DNA of 64,000 bases from Forficula auricularia (taxonomy: Eukaryota; Arthropoda; Insecta; Dermaptera; Forficulidae): contig JALMQS010000828.1 in NCBI GenBank assembly GCA_024734495.1, positions 2,095,101 to 2,159,100 on the forward strand, given 5' to 3'. A program made the translations under genes and the position numbers. Of this stretch, positions 32,351 to 43,900 are shown one piece after another (the stretch's first letter is position 1; each line of letters starts with the position of its first letter). The notes beneath the pieces were generated by a model, which was given only the letters and a program-made list of their open reading frames with translations, did no database searches and was not told the DNA's origin.

Positions 32351-32412
32351 CAGTTAACTTATTGAGGGAGACAATAAAAGAGTGTGTCTTCTGCTGGAAT
32401 TATAAATTTTAT

Positions 32413-32472
32413 TTATTTATAACGAGACTATAGTTTCGAGGGCTTTGCCCTCTTCATCAGTCTATTGCAATG
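32413..32472 (-). ncRNA. Hammerhead-ribozyme-like motif (F1, minus)
   Basis: CTGATGA, helix II GAGGGC/GCCCTC (6 bp, perfect), GAAA, ACTATAGT helix III and a GTC triplet, all on the minus strand. One extra A precedes helix II. Confidence 0.6.
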
Positions 32473-32705
32473 TATTCACAGGAATTAATTTATGAATGAA
32501 TATGAATGAATATCAATAATATTAATTTATGAATGAATGTGACTTCTGGAATTATAAATTTTATATTTATAACGAGACTATATCAGGCTTGCCCTCTTCA
32601 TCAGTCTATTACAATGTATTCACAGGAATTAATTTATGAATGAATATGAATGAATATCAATAATATTAATTTATGAATGAATTCATAAATTAATTCCTGT
32701 GAATA

Positions 32706-32766
32706 CATTGTAATAGACTGATGAAGAGGGCAAAGCCCTCGAAACTATAGTCTCGTTATAAATAAA
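32706..32766 (+). ncRNA. Hammerhead-ribozyme-like motif (F1, plus)
   Basis: CTGATGA at 32718-32724, helix II GAGGGC/GCCCTC, GAAA at 32741-32744 and GTC ending at 32752. Helix I has T-A and C-G next to the core, a small internal loop, then about six further pairs (TTATAA with TTGTAA-type sequence). Confidence 0.65.
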
Positions 32767-33099
32767 TAAAATTTATAATTCCAGCAGAAGACACACTCTT
32801 TTATTGTCTCCTTCAATATATAAAAATTCTGCTACACTCGGCAAAAACTTTCAATTTAAGTTAACTTATTTATCATAGAAATGTTTCAATAAAGTAATAC
32901 TAAATATTTGTTCTGGTTACCATCGCATTCTAGTGGCAGGAGGGAAGGGGGTCACTCCTCTACTTGCCTCTTTCCTGGAGACTCCCATGGTCTCGTAATT
33001 TATATGCTCATTTGTATATAGAATCTTTATTTAATGAAAATTATCTGAGATAGCCTGATGATTATATTATATCATAAAGAAAACATTTATCAGGCTGAT

Positions 33100-33213
33100 C
33101 ACTCAAATCAGGGGAGGTGACTTAAGGAGCAGATAGTCAACTGCGGATATTAATTTCAGAAGCTCAGTCGTCTGATTACACTCTTGATCTCCATTGCTCT
33201 CGGTCTTTTAAAG
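33100..33213 (+). other. Candidate non-coding 5' UTR exon, SDR copy B
   Basis: Conserved with copy A and ends at AAAG|GTGAGTTC (donor at 33214). The matching acceptor TATTTTTAG ends at 34552; the leader continues from 34553 to the ATG at 34676. Confidence 0.5.
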
Positions 33214-33589
33214 GTGAGTTCAATTTTTCCACTTTTTCCAATACTTCTACGTTTCAAATTTATTTATTTTACTTTACTTTGTTTATTTATTTAGATTTAT
33301 TTTTCAATTTAATTTAATTTTTTCAGTTTTTCATTTCATTTCATTATGGTCCCGGAAAAAAAGCAATTTTCCCATATGAACTACCATATTTACCATATAA
33401 CTAATTTTTCAGATTTCTTTTTTTTTTAATTTAAAAATATTTTTGTCAAATGTAGCAGATTTGTAGAATTTGTAGGAATAAATCAAAGAATAAGCCCTCT
33501 GTTGCTCTGTTAGATGTAAATATATATATATGTAACAATCTAAAAATCATTTAAATTGAAAGTTTTTGTGCCGAGGGTAGCAGAATTTT

Positions 33590-33693
33590 TATATACTAAA
33601 GGAGACAATAAAAGAGTGTGTCTTCTGCTGGAATTGTACATTATATTTATAATTCCAGCAGAAGACACACTCTTTTATTGTCTCCTTCAATAA
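33590..33693. repeat. F1 end-to-end hairpin, no core
   Basis: GAGACAATAAAAGAGTGTGT, TCTTCTGCTGGAATT and their inverses are separated by about 10 bases. It is shared with copy A (10790-10925), and so older than the duplication. Confidence 0.65.
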
Positions 33694-33856
33694 TAATCAT
33701 TTAATAGAGCATCATGAAATGTTTCGAAAAAATTTTATCTTTATCAATCAGTAAATTTTGAACAGCATTATTTTTAATGCAATTGGATGTTGATGAAGGC
33801 AGTCCACGGTGGTTGTAAAAAAATAAGACTATAGTGGTTTTATTATTTTACATTTA

Positions 33857-33909
33857 TTTGTTAAACCGACGTTTCGGAGATTTATTCTCTCCTTCTTCAG
33901 GGTAACAAA
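33857..33909 (-). ncRNA. Hammerhead-ribozyme-like motif (F2, antisense to SDR copy B)
   Basis: Identical in all core and helix positions to the minus-strand motif at 23034-23086: CTGAAGA, GGAGA/TCTCC, GAAA, GTC, with the GGT/ACC and AACAAA/TTTGTT helix I. Confidence 0.65.
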
Positions 33910-34108
33910 AAGTCAATGAAAGTAGTTCAAATCATAATTACTTCCTGTCTCCTTTGACAATGTCAAAAAAATTATAAAATTTTTTCATCTCGAATAGAAA
34001 TAAAGTAAAAAGCAATTGATCTATTCGAGATGAAAAAATTTTATAATGTTTTTTTGGCATTGTCAAAGGAGACAGGAAGTAATTATGATTTGAACTACTT
34101 TCATTGAC

Positions 34109-34163
34109 TTTTTGTTACCATGAAGAAGGAGAGAATAAATATCCGAAACGTCGGTTTAACAAA
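34109..34163 (+). ncRNA. Mutated hammerhead-like motif (F2, sense to SDR copy B)
   Basis: The core reads ATGAAGA instead of CTGAAGA, so essential C3 is A, and helix II has lost pairs (ATCC instead of TCTCC). Cleavage should be abolished in this arm. Confidence 0.55.
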
Positions 34164-34675
34164 TAAATGTAAAATAATAAAACCACTATAGTCTTATTTT
34201 TTTACAACCACCGTGGACTGCCTTCATCAACATCCAATTACATATTTATACCAGTCCGTCTCCTAAAGAAAAACGCTATCAATTATTTTTAATTTTTAAG
34301 AATATATTTTTTTATTGACACAAGGAAATATTAAAAAAATTTTAATTGTTAAATATATAAATTTATTTCTATCAAAAAATGGACACACTCTTTGATTTAT
34401 TTTTATAAATATTTTGTTTCATTCTCTGATCTTCATTTTCCCTTCAAATTTTAACTACAAACTTTCTGTCCTAATTATTCATGCGATAGTTGTTGAGCTA
34501 TGTTTAATCACGACTTAAGTTTTAAATTTTATTTATATGAATTTATTTTTAGGTTTCCCCGGAAAGTGATAAATCCTCTTAATATTAATTAAGACTGATC
34601 AGGCGGACAGAAAACAGCATTGACAAATTATCATTCAAATTCTTGTTTAGCTAGGAGAAAAAGAGGGAAGGCATA

Positions 34676-34768
34676 ATGGATATTGAAGGATCTAGGGCAA
34701 TGATTACTGGAGCCGCATCGGGGATCGGCCTTGAATATGTTAAGCAACTCTTAATTAATGGAGCCAAG
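34676..34768 (+). CDS. SDR copy B, coding exon 1
   Basis: 31 codons, MDIEGSRAMITG to LLINGAK, phase 0 donor AAG|GTAAAT. The ATG is the first in the leader and matches copies A and C. Confidence 0.9.
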
Positions 34769-37700
34769 GTAAATGAATGATAAAGAAAAGATTTTGTTTT
34801 TCCGAGAGTAGCAGAGCTGATGATTCATAAAGAGAAATCAATGAGTTTGTCCTCTGCTTGATGCAAATAAATATACTTACATCCAACTCTTTTTTACTTT
34901 ACCATACAGAGTATGGTCAAATATTGTAATCGTGCATAAAAAAACTGTTTTTTTTTGCTTCTTTTTTTCGAAATATCTCAAAAACGGCTGAAACTATTTT
35001 GGTTAAAAAAATTGGGCGAAACCATTTTACATTTGGCATTTCGGTCTACAAAAAAACCCTAAAAGTGAACATCGAAAAAATTCTATTTTTCGAGATAATA
35101 ATTGTTTTGTCAAAATGTCTGTTAGTCTGTTAGTCTATTACTATCTACGTGCGTTACCAAATTTTTGTGGACGAGCTAGCTCAAAAACTAGTGGGAATAT
35201 CATAACCAAATTTCACACGTAGTTTTGGGGCATTGATTTTTCGTTTATTGTGCCGCGCAGGTGGGGGCCTCCACTAACAAGAAATATTTACATAGTCGGG
35301 TGAATTAAATTATAGCAGTATTTACATAATTATAGGAATATTCACATAATATATTTACAATTTTTCTTTTTTTTTTCTTTATACAATTTCTAGCGCATGG
35401 CGATTTCCCTATAAGTTCTTCCGGTTGAAGCTATAAAAATTCATCAAAGAACCCCTCATCGCCCTGAAGGTCATATCGCATAAAGTTCTCTGGGAAATTC
35501 CCAGGGCGACAAGGGGAGGCACCGCTTTATGCCACCACACTCCCTTCCACGAGAGTGTGATGGCTTCAACTCTCACAGAACCCGAGCCCACCACAAACCT
35601 TGCTGCAATGTTGCTCACCAGACTGGAGTTGCCCTTATAATAATTGATTTTGTTTCTGTGGGCAACCCCCAGTCCGAGAAGCGCTGACACTATCTGCACA
35701 TCCAGAACCCACACCGTCCCCGACCCGTCCTTCGCCACGATGTCTGGCTTCCTGTTCCCGGCCGAGCTCTGATATAAATATTCGAGCTCGACACGCATTC
35801 CCTTTTTTATTAGTTTATCAGCCAGACGTCTAACCACCGCATCATGCCTCCTGAGCCTTCCATCGTGCGTCCGCCCACACGACTGGAGAATATGCGCTGT
35901 CGTTTCAGTTTTTCTACACCCGGCCCTACACATGGGTGGACCCTCCGGTCGCCTTCCCCTACTTGTTCTAACGGCCGAAGGAAGAGACCCCGACCTAAGT
36001 CTACATAGTTCAATAAAAATATTGTTCTTAATCGGGTCCGGGTGCATCATATAATTATATGAGTGCTTTGCCCCCGCGCACATCTCCAGATCCCTCCCGT
36101 CGACGCTGCTATGTAAGTTCTCGTGCCAGTATTCACCAACCCCCTCTTCCCGCCGAACTTACGGAGGACCCGTTCTGCCGATGCCAATCTACTGGTGCAC
36201 GTGTGAGACTCAGCTGCCACCCTGGCAGCTGGGTAATCTGATGTTCTCATTCGATTAAGCCTATTGTGCACCAGGAGAGGTATAAAAGAACCCAGGGATT
36301 GTAGCCCGAGCCCGCCATCCCTAATTTTGGCGTGAAAATAACCCAAAGGTGTGTCACGGGGGAGTTTTAAGCCCGAACTTACAAAAGATCGAATCTTTCT
36401 GTCGGCCGCTGACAATTGACCGACTGTACTCCCCCCAGAACGAGGGGGTGAATAGATGATGGGATTATATGGTTTCGCAATATCTCCAGCTTCTGTGAGG
36501 CCTTTAGTGGAGCCACCCTCACCCTCTCCAGTAGTGGTCCCACCGACCACCCCGAGGTGACAATGCCCGAGTTGTCGAGGCGGACTCCAAGGTAGGGAAA
36601 GGAGTCGCCCACCCCCAAGGGAGTCAGGCGTCCACCATCCACACTGAAGTCGAAGTCTGTACAGACACGGATTTTCCCGTTTAAGAGCTGATTAGATTTT
36701 GGTGCATATCGACCCAAAATTAAGGGGCGAGGAGGGGGGGGGGGTTAAAAATTAAAAATCTAGGACATTTGAGCAAACTCAACCAAATTTTGTATACATA
36801 ATCTGTGGGCCTCCAGAAGTCTAAAAATTCAAAAACTAACCCCCCAAAATGGGGAGAGGCTCCAAAAATGAAAATATAGGCCCTTGTACCAAACTCAACC
36901 AAATTTCGTATACATAATCCGAGGGCCTCCAGAAGTCTAAAAATGGACGGGGGGGGGGGGGGCAAAAATGAAATTATAGGTCTATGAACCAAATTCAACC
37001 AATTTTATTATTTTAAATTATTTATGAACCTCGCCTCATTAATTTTACTAGCAATTTCTCATGGTGAGTCATTTTCATGAAGTCGTATAAAGGACATATG
37101 CGAACATTCCCACAAATCGATCTAAAGATCTAGGACTTATATTATAAGTTCTATTTTTTGAACCCCCCCCCTATTTTGGTTCCCGAAAGAAACAATTACT
37201 TTCTTGTTTTATTATAGGACCTTTTAATAGTAAATTCCATTTTTCTTGGTTTTTTTAGTTTGAACACGTACAAACTAAATATGATAGGTAAATATAAGTT
37301 AAAGTAAAAAATAAACATTGTCTCATTAAAATTTTTTTATTGTATATAGTTGTTACAGTTATTTCTTCATATAATAAGTTATGTGATTGAGAGACTTTGT
37401 AATAGAAATGAGATATAAATCAAATCAAATCAAAGTTTCATGTTTCATCAAACATGGGATGCTTATTACCATTAGTAAATAATATTTTGATAAATTTCTA
37501 GTTCCTATGTTAATTTAATATTTCTTTATCGTTTGCAAATGTTACATATTAAATATGTTTTATTTGGACTCCCTTGGCTTACTTTCAGTGCTCTATATTT
37601 GACTAAGATAAGATAAGTAAATTTAAAAATAATAGTAATAATAAAAAAATCGATTTTTATTCTCATATATTTTTATGTTAAAATACATTTTTTATAAATT

Positions 37701-40700
37701 GTCTGAAATTAAATAAAATTCAAATCATGTTATACATTTTTATTATAATTGATGATGATATTAAATGTCTGTTAGTACCGTAGTTAGTACGTTACCAAAT
37801 TTATATTGGGGAGGGGGGTATGCTTTTTAAAGGTACCTACATTTATACTGTTAGAAAATAAACAAATTTTCGTGGTTGTACAATCTATATGAAATAATAA
37901 AATTTATTGGCTATAAAGAAGAAAAATAAACTGCAACGGATCGTTGCTAAACTTTATCCAAATTCATTTGAAATATTAATATGTTTATTCCTTTATTATC
38001 AATCAGATATCACTTGCAATTTGCAGTTCATGTTGACTTTAATTCAAAAATAATGATCGATTCTCATTTAACAGTCGAGGAATAACCATTCTACATTCGA
38101 ATTTTGACATTTCGGTTATTATTGGTAACCATTGGTGAAGACATGGAGGAATCGACTTAAAATCAAAAATAGCAATCGATTCTCATCTATTACTTGAGGA
38201 ATAACAATTCTACATTAGATTTTTGACCCTTCGATTATTATTGGTAGCCATTGGTGAAGACATGGAGGAATCGACTTAAAATCAAAAATAACGATCGATT
38301 TTTATCTAATACTAGAGGAATAACCTTATTGCATTCCATTTTTGATGTTTTGACTATTAATGGCAGCCTCTACTGAAAACGTGGAAGAATCGACTTAAAA
38401 TCAAAAAGACTAAATTCTTTTATGGCAAACAACTCAAGCTGGATTAAAACGATCAAATGAATAAATTTTAAAGAATTTAAAACAAAAAATTAAAAAAGTA
38501 CTATCTTACTCTAGAGTAAAGTACTTTAAAATATAATTTTAGTAAAAACTTTATTTTTTAACCTTTTTTGTGGTCCCCAAGGTTCTTAATTAGGATATTA
38601 AATTTCATCAAAATTGGTTATGTCATTTTCAAGATATTTAGAAAAAACTAAAAAAGTACCGAGATAAAGTACTAATGTTTGTGGGCCGATATGTAACAAA
38701 AACTAATTAGCTCTTCATTTTGTTAAACTAATTGTAGTTTTTCAATTTCATTTCAATCGGTGCAACGGTGTGGAAAAAATCGTGGGCCAAATAAACGATA
38801 ACATAATCCATACATCCATAAATTTTAATTTTCCTTATTAATATATCAAAGAATAATTGATACATCAACGAGAATTATTTTGACCGCGCTGATTTGAAAA
38901 ATATATTTTTGTCTAGCGGGCTATACGCGAAATTATTTTGACCGCGCTGATTTGAAAAAGATATTTTTGTCTAGCGGGCTATACGCGAAATGACGTTGGA
39001 TTGTAGCTAAGTGGATCACATCTTTTTCTCTCTTGGTCCAGACTTAATACTCCGCAGACTCCAATAGCGTAATCCGCAGTAGTCTCGTGAGATAAAAATA
39101 TCTTTTTCAAATCAGCGCGGTCAAAATAATTCTCGTTGACGTATCAATTATTCTTTGATATATTAATGAGGAAAATTAAAATTTATTTAATATCATTATT
39201 TCAAGTTAGAAATATATAAGTTCAAATATTATTTTCACTCAATATTTGGCAAAAATTCCCTACATTAGATTCGCGATTGAATCAAATGTAGAAAACATTC
39301 AGTTAATTAATGGCAGGCTGGCTAACGCGGTATCCCCGCTTCGGCATCGATTATGACGATGTTGGAGCGGAAGGCCGTGGTTTGATCCTGGCTGGCATAT
39401 ACAATTTCTACCGGCTAAAACTCTGCTCCCTCACTAACCCTAATAACACTTTACTGATGTGCTGTCTAAATGGGCTTTGTTCCCGGTGACAATAAATAAA
39501 TAATATAAAAAAAATCACACATAAATTGTACAAATGCATTCATCAATTTGTTTACCTTAATGGCTCCTTGAAATAAGGATTTCATTCCTTTTTACCTTTT
39601 TTCCTACCATTACTTCATACCTTCAAGTCCGAAATAGTACCTCTCAGGTATCTTGGACTCCGATCCTTGAAATTTCTTCCTTTTTATTTTACCATAAGGG
39701 TATGGTCAAGTATTGTAATCGTGCATGAAAAAAGTCTTTTTTTTAATTCTTTTTTTCGGAATATATCAAAAACGGCTGAAACTATTTAGATTAAAAAAAT
39801 TGAGCGAAACCATGGGATTTTGCTCTACAAAAAAGCTCTAATAAGTAAACATCGAAAAAATTATATTTTTCGGGATAATAATTGTTTTGTCAAAATATCT
39901 GTTAGTCTGTCTGTTTGTTAGTCTGTCCGTTACCAAATTTTTGTGGACGAGGTAGTTCAAAAACTAGTTTGAATATCGAAACCACATTTCACACATAGAT
40001 TCGGTCCATTGAGATTAAAAGCTGATTAGATTTTGGTGCATATCGGCCCAAAATTAAGGGGGCGTTAAAAATAAAAAATTTAGGCCTTTTGAGCAAACTC
40101 ATCTAATAAATTGTGTATACATAATCAGTGGGCCCACAGTAATCTAAAAATGCAAAAAATAACCCCCCCCCCCCATCCCCTACATGATTATAAATAATTT
40201 TATTAAATATTAAATATAAGTGAAGGGCCAGGTTGTATGATAAAGTCAAATGAATGGCCACACCAGGACACGTCAGCTTATTTTTTATGTTGAATTATTC
40301 TTGCTTCTTTTTTTGGTCTACAATTAAGTATTTACATTAAAAAAAAAACTTTAAATATTTAAATTATATTGCTAATAATAATATTTTACATTTTAGAAAA
40401 TTGCCATTTTGGATCTGGATAAAACACGAGGAGAGGAAGCTGCCAAGACACTTAATATGGAACATGGAACGAATAAAGTAGTATTTATTCACTGCGATGT
40501 TTCTAAAAAAGAAAACTTTGAAAGTAGTCTATCACATATTGAATATAATTTTCTATATTTATTATTTAAATATTTACATTACAATTTTAGAAGCATTTCA
40601 AAAAGCAATTGATGAAATTGGTGGCCTAGATCTTGTAATAAACAATGCGGGAATTTTGGAGGACGGCCGATGGGAACTCTCAATAGACATCAATGTGGTA

Positions 40701-40967
40701 AGAAATTAAGATAATATGTAAATTTGAAAAAGAGACCTCCAAGTTTGGAAAAAACAGAAACTTTTAATCGTCCCTTACTTAAAGCTCTTAAAGATGAAAA
40801 GTCCCCATGTGTGACTATTTCAAAAGTTTCTACTTTCTACTAGTTTATTAATTAAGCTTATATTAGATAATGTCAATTTTTCAAAAGAACGATTATTCGG
40901 GATAAAAGTATAAAAATAACAAATAATTTATCAAGGAATATCCCGAAATCCCGAATATCCCGAAATA

Positions 40968-40998
<31 letters not shown>

Positions 40999-43900
40999 CA
41001 TCATCATCAGCCTGTCGATAGCGACATATCCACTGTGAATATAGGCCTCTTCCATCAAATGGAAGGGGGTTGGCATTAAGTCACCACGCTTGCCAGACGG
41101 ATTGGTGACTAGGAATCAGATTATAGCCGGTCAAATATCAATGCAGGGACTCGGACTCGAACCCGGGACTCCTGCTTAGAAGGCTAGTGTCTTTAAGCTC
41201 TCGGCTAATCCGATTCCCTATATATATATATAACCCCTTTGAAACCAGAAGGGGGTTTTTGTGAGCCAATAATGGAAATTATAAAATAACACTTATACTA
41301 TTAACTCTACGGGAAATTTTGTCAGATGCTAAGTTGAAGAAGATGTGATTTCTGAAATTTTTGCTTAAAAAAATTACCTAAAAACTCACCAAATAGGAGG
41401 GGGAGGGTCAAAAAATGTAAATTCTAGCGCTTTGAACCAAACTCAACAAAAATTTAAGTTAATTTGTAGGCCCCCAGTAGACTAGAAATGGAAAAATTTC
41501 GCAACCAAAATGGTTTGAGGTGCCCAAATTTTAATGCGCTCTACCCGGGTCCTTGGGGTTCAAATGGTGATCAGACATAGGGGAAGAGTAGAGAGTACAG
41601 AGGACATGTATAGGGTGAATGATGATTGTAGGTGGGCTTTGCAGCTATCTATATACATATATAAAATTAAGGTTTTGTCTGTACATTGCTCCAAATCGGG
41701 CCAAATTTTGGTTGTACACGTTTCAAGCAAAGTTATGAACGAAAACACCTTCAACAAAATTCCTGTCTGTATGTTGTTTGTATGTTTCCGTCGTTTCCGA
41801 AAAGTTCCTCACGATTCACGTAAAAACGGCTCAAGGGATTATTATGAAATTTCATATTTGCATCAGATGTCTTCTAACCTACGCTTTTAGTTATATAACG
41901 TTTAGATATTTTGACCCCAGAAGGGGGTTTGGGGAGGCGCACGAATGAAAATTATCAAATAACTCCTAAACTATTAACTCTACGATAAATTTTATAATAA
42001 GCAAAGTTATAGGGAATGTGATTTCTGACAACTTTTGTTTAAAAAATTCTCCCAAAAAACCACCCAAAAAGGGGGGAAGGGTCAAAATATGAAAATTCTT
42101 GCTCTTTGACCAAACTCAACCAAATTTCGTATACATAATCTGTGGGTCACTAGAAGGCTAGAAATACAAAAACTAACCATCCAAAATGGAGGATAAAAAA
42201 TTGAAAATTCTTACCCTTAGAGCCAACTTAACCAAATTTTGTATACATAATCTGAATCTGAAATGAATCTGAAATGAAAAAACTGGGTGCGGGGGTGGGG
42301 TGTGTGGGGTGGAGGGCACAGGGGGCAGGGTGGAGTGGAGGGTTTAAGTGAGAGCGCAGAGGCATAATGGGGGGGGGCTCAGGTGAGGGGCCAGAGCCGC
42401 AGTGGGGTGGTGCGGGGTGGGGCCCGTGGCGGGTGGGTGCGGGGTGGTGGTGTTGGGCGCAAACGTTTCGTGAGAGGGGTGAGGGTTCAGGTGAGGATCC
42501 AGAGGCTTAGTGGGGTGGTTCGGAGTGGGGTGTGTGGGAGCGGGGGTGCAGGATGCGGGGACGGAGACCGGGGATGGTGGAGGTGGGGTAGTGCAGGGTG
42601 GGGTGGGGGTTCAGGCGAGGGTCCAGAAGCGTAGTGGGATGGCGGTGGTGGTTGGGCACGGGTGCATGGTGCTTGGGTTGGGAGATGCTGGGTGGGGTTC
42701 GGGGGGTGTGGTGGGTGGGAGTGGGGTTCGTGGGTTGTGGGTTCAGGGGGCGTGTCCCCTTGACAGTAAGAGGGCCGCCGAAGGCGGGCCTTCAGCTAGT
42801 ATATAATATAATTTATTTTTTATTTTCAGACTGCAGTCGCAAGAGGGACAATTATGGCTTTGGAGGCTATGGGAAAACATAAAGGAGGAAAAGGAGGAAC
42901 TGTGGTAAATATAGCGTCGATTGCTGCTTTCATCCCCGTCAATTGTTCACCCGTCTATTCTGGTACAAAAGCCGCCGTAGTTGCAATGGTTAGGTCGTTC
43001 GGGGTAAGAAATATATATATATATATATATTCTTTATTTATAAATGATCTGAAAGTTTCTTAAAGAGTTTCAGTCCATTGGATTCACAGGAATATTGGTG
43101 TTGGACAAAATTATTAATTTTAATTCATCGAAGCATATAGGTACAGTGATTTTACATATAAAATAGGATAAGTACGGAAACACTTCTTCAATGTGCCTGC
43201 GAGTCGAGGTAGTATGTTCGTCTATTTAATATAAACTCGTTTCTAAATTGCATGTAGAGTGCTAGAGTGGCGAGAGAATGCTTACTGAATCCCACTTAAG
43301 CCCACAGTAGAAGCTTCTCTGCTACTTCTTATTTTACATATAGTAGATACTATCAATGGTGCTCCGATGAGTTAAAATCAATAATTTCGCCAAAAGCTTG
43401 CTTTCTACTTAGCATGCGATTCGCCGACTTCCTTTTCGAGGTTCAATTGGATAAATACCAGACCGCCGACTTCTAGAGACGGAAACTATATTTTCCTGCC
43501 TCCCTTTTTCTCAAGTCTTAAAATTGTCACTAGCTCTTAGACTATAAATAAAACAAATACTTTTTAGAGGAATAAATGTCATCAAAGACATTCTTAATTC
43601 ATAGCTCACCTTAATATATATACTACGCTTATCTAGATATGAAAATAATTGAATTAATAAGTTAACCAAAATTAATTAATAAATAAAAATTAAACCACGT
43701 CTCAAGGATGTTTTTGGATAGGTTTGATTTCCATGACAGAAGGACTCATCTCATCGAAAGTGAACCCAAATGCCAAATTTTCAATCCGAGCACATTGTGG
43801 TGTTATTTTCGTTGGGTTGGACTTCCGAGGGAATGTGCCCTTTAAACTGCAAATCAAATATATCTAATAATATCCTTGATAAAGGCTTTTCATTAAAAAA

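Larger units (their letters stand above)
32364..32858. mobile_element. F1 fold-back element with 12-bp target duplication
   Basis: Flanked by AGTTAACTTATT (32352-32363 and 32859-32870). The left end begins inside the family sequence (GAGGGAGACAATAAAAGAGT), while the right end is longer and includes the full GCCGAGTGTAGCAG end inverted, so the left end is truncated. Three partial repeats of the ribozyme unit are present: minus at 32426, a deleted minus copy at 32573-32610, and plus at 32718. No protein. Confidence 0.8.
33779..34281. mobile_element. F2 fold-back element in the 5' UTR intron of SDR copy B
   Basis: A 503-bp second copy of the element at 22960, flanked by ATTATTTTTAAT (33767-33778 and 34282-34293). 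Copy A has no insertion here. The minus-strand ribozyme-like core (antisense to the SDR gene) is intact; the plus-strand core (sense) is mutated. Apart from this it is a long hairpin without coding. Confidence 0.8.

Noticed and set aside
38035..38440. CRISPR-like regular repeats
   Set aside because: Units are about 120 bp, contiguous and diverged, with no unique spacers; ordinary tandem repeats in a eukaryotic genome.
42383..42882. Overlapping long open frames on the plus strand (glycine/valine/tryptophan-rich)
   Set aside because: They are produced by the G-rich minisatellite inside a Helitron; composition is extreme and all three frames are open.
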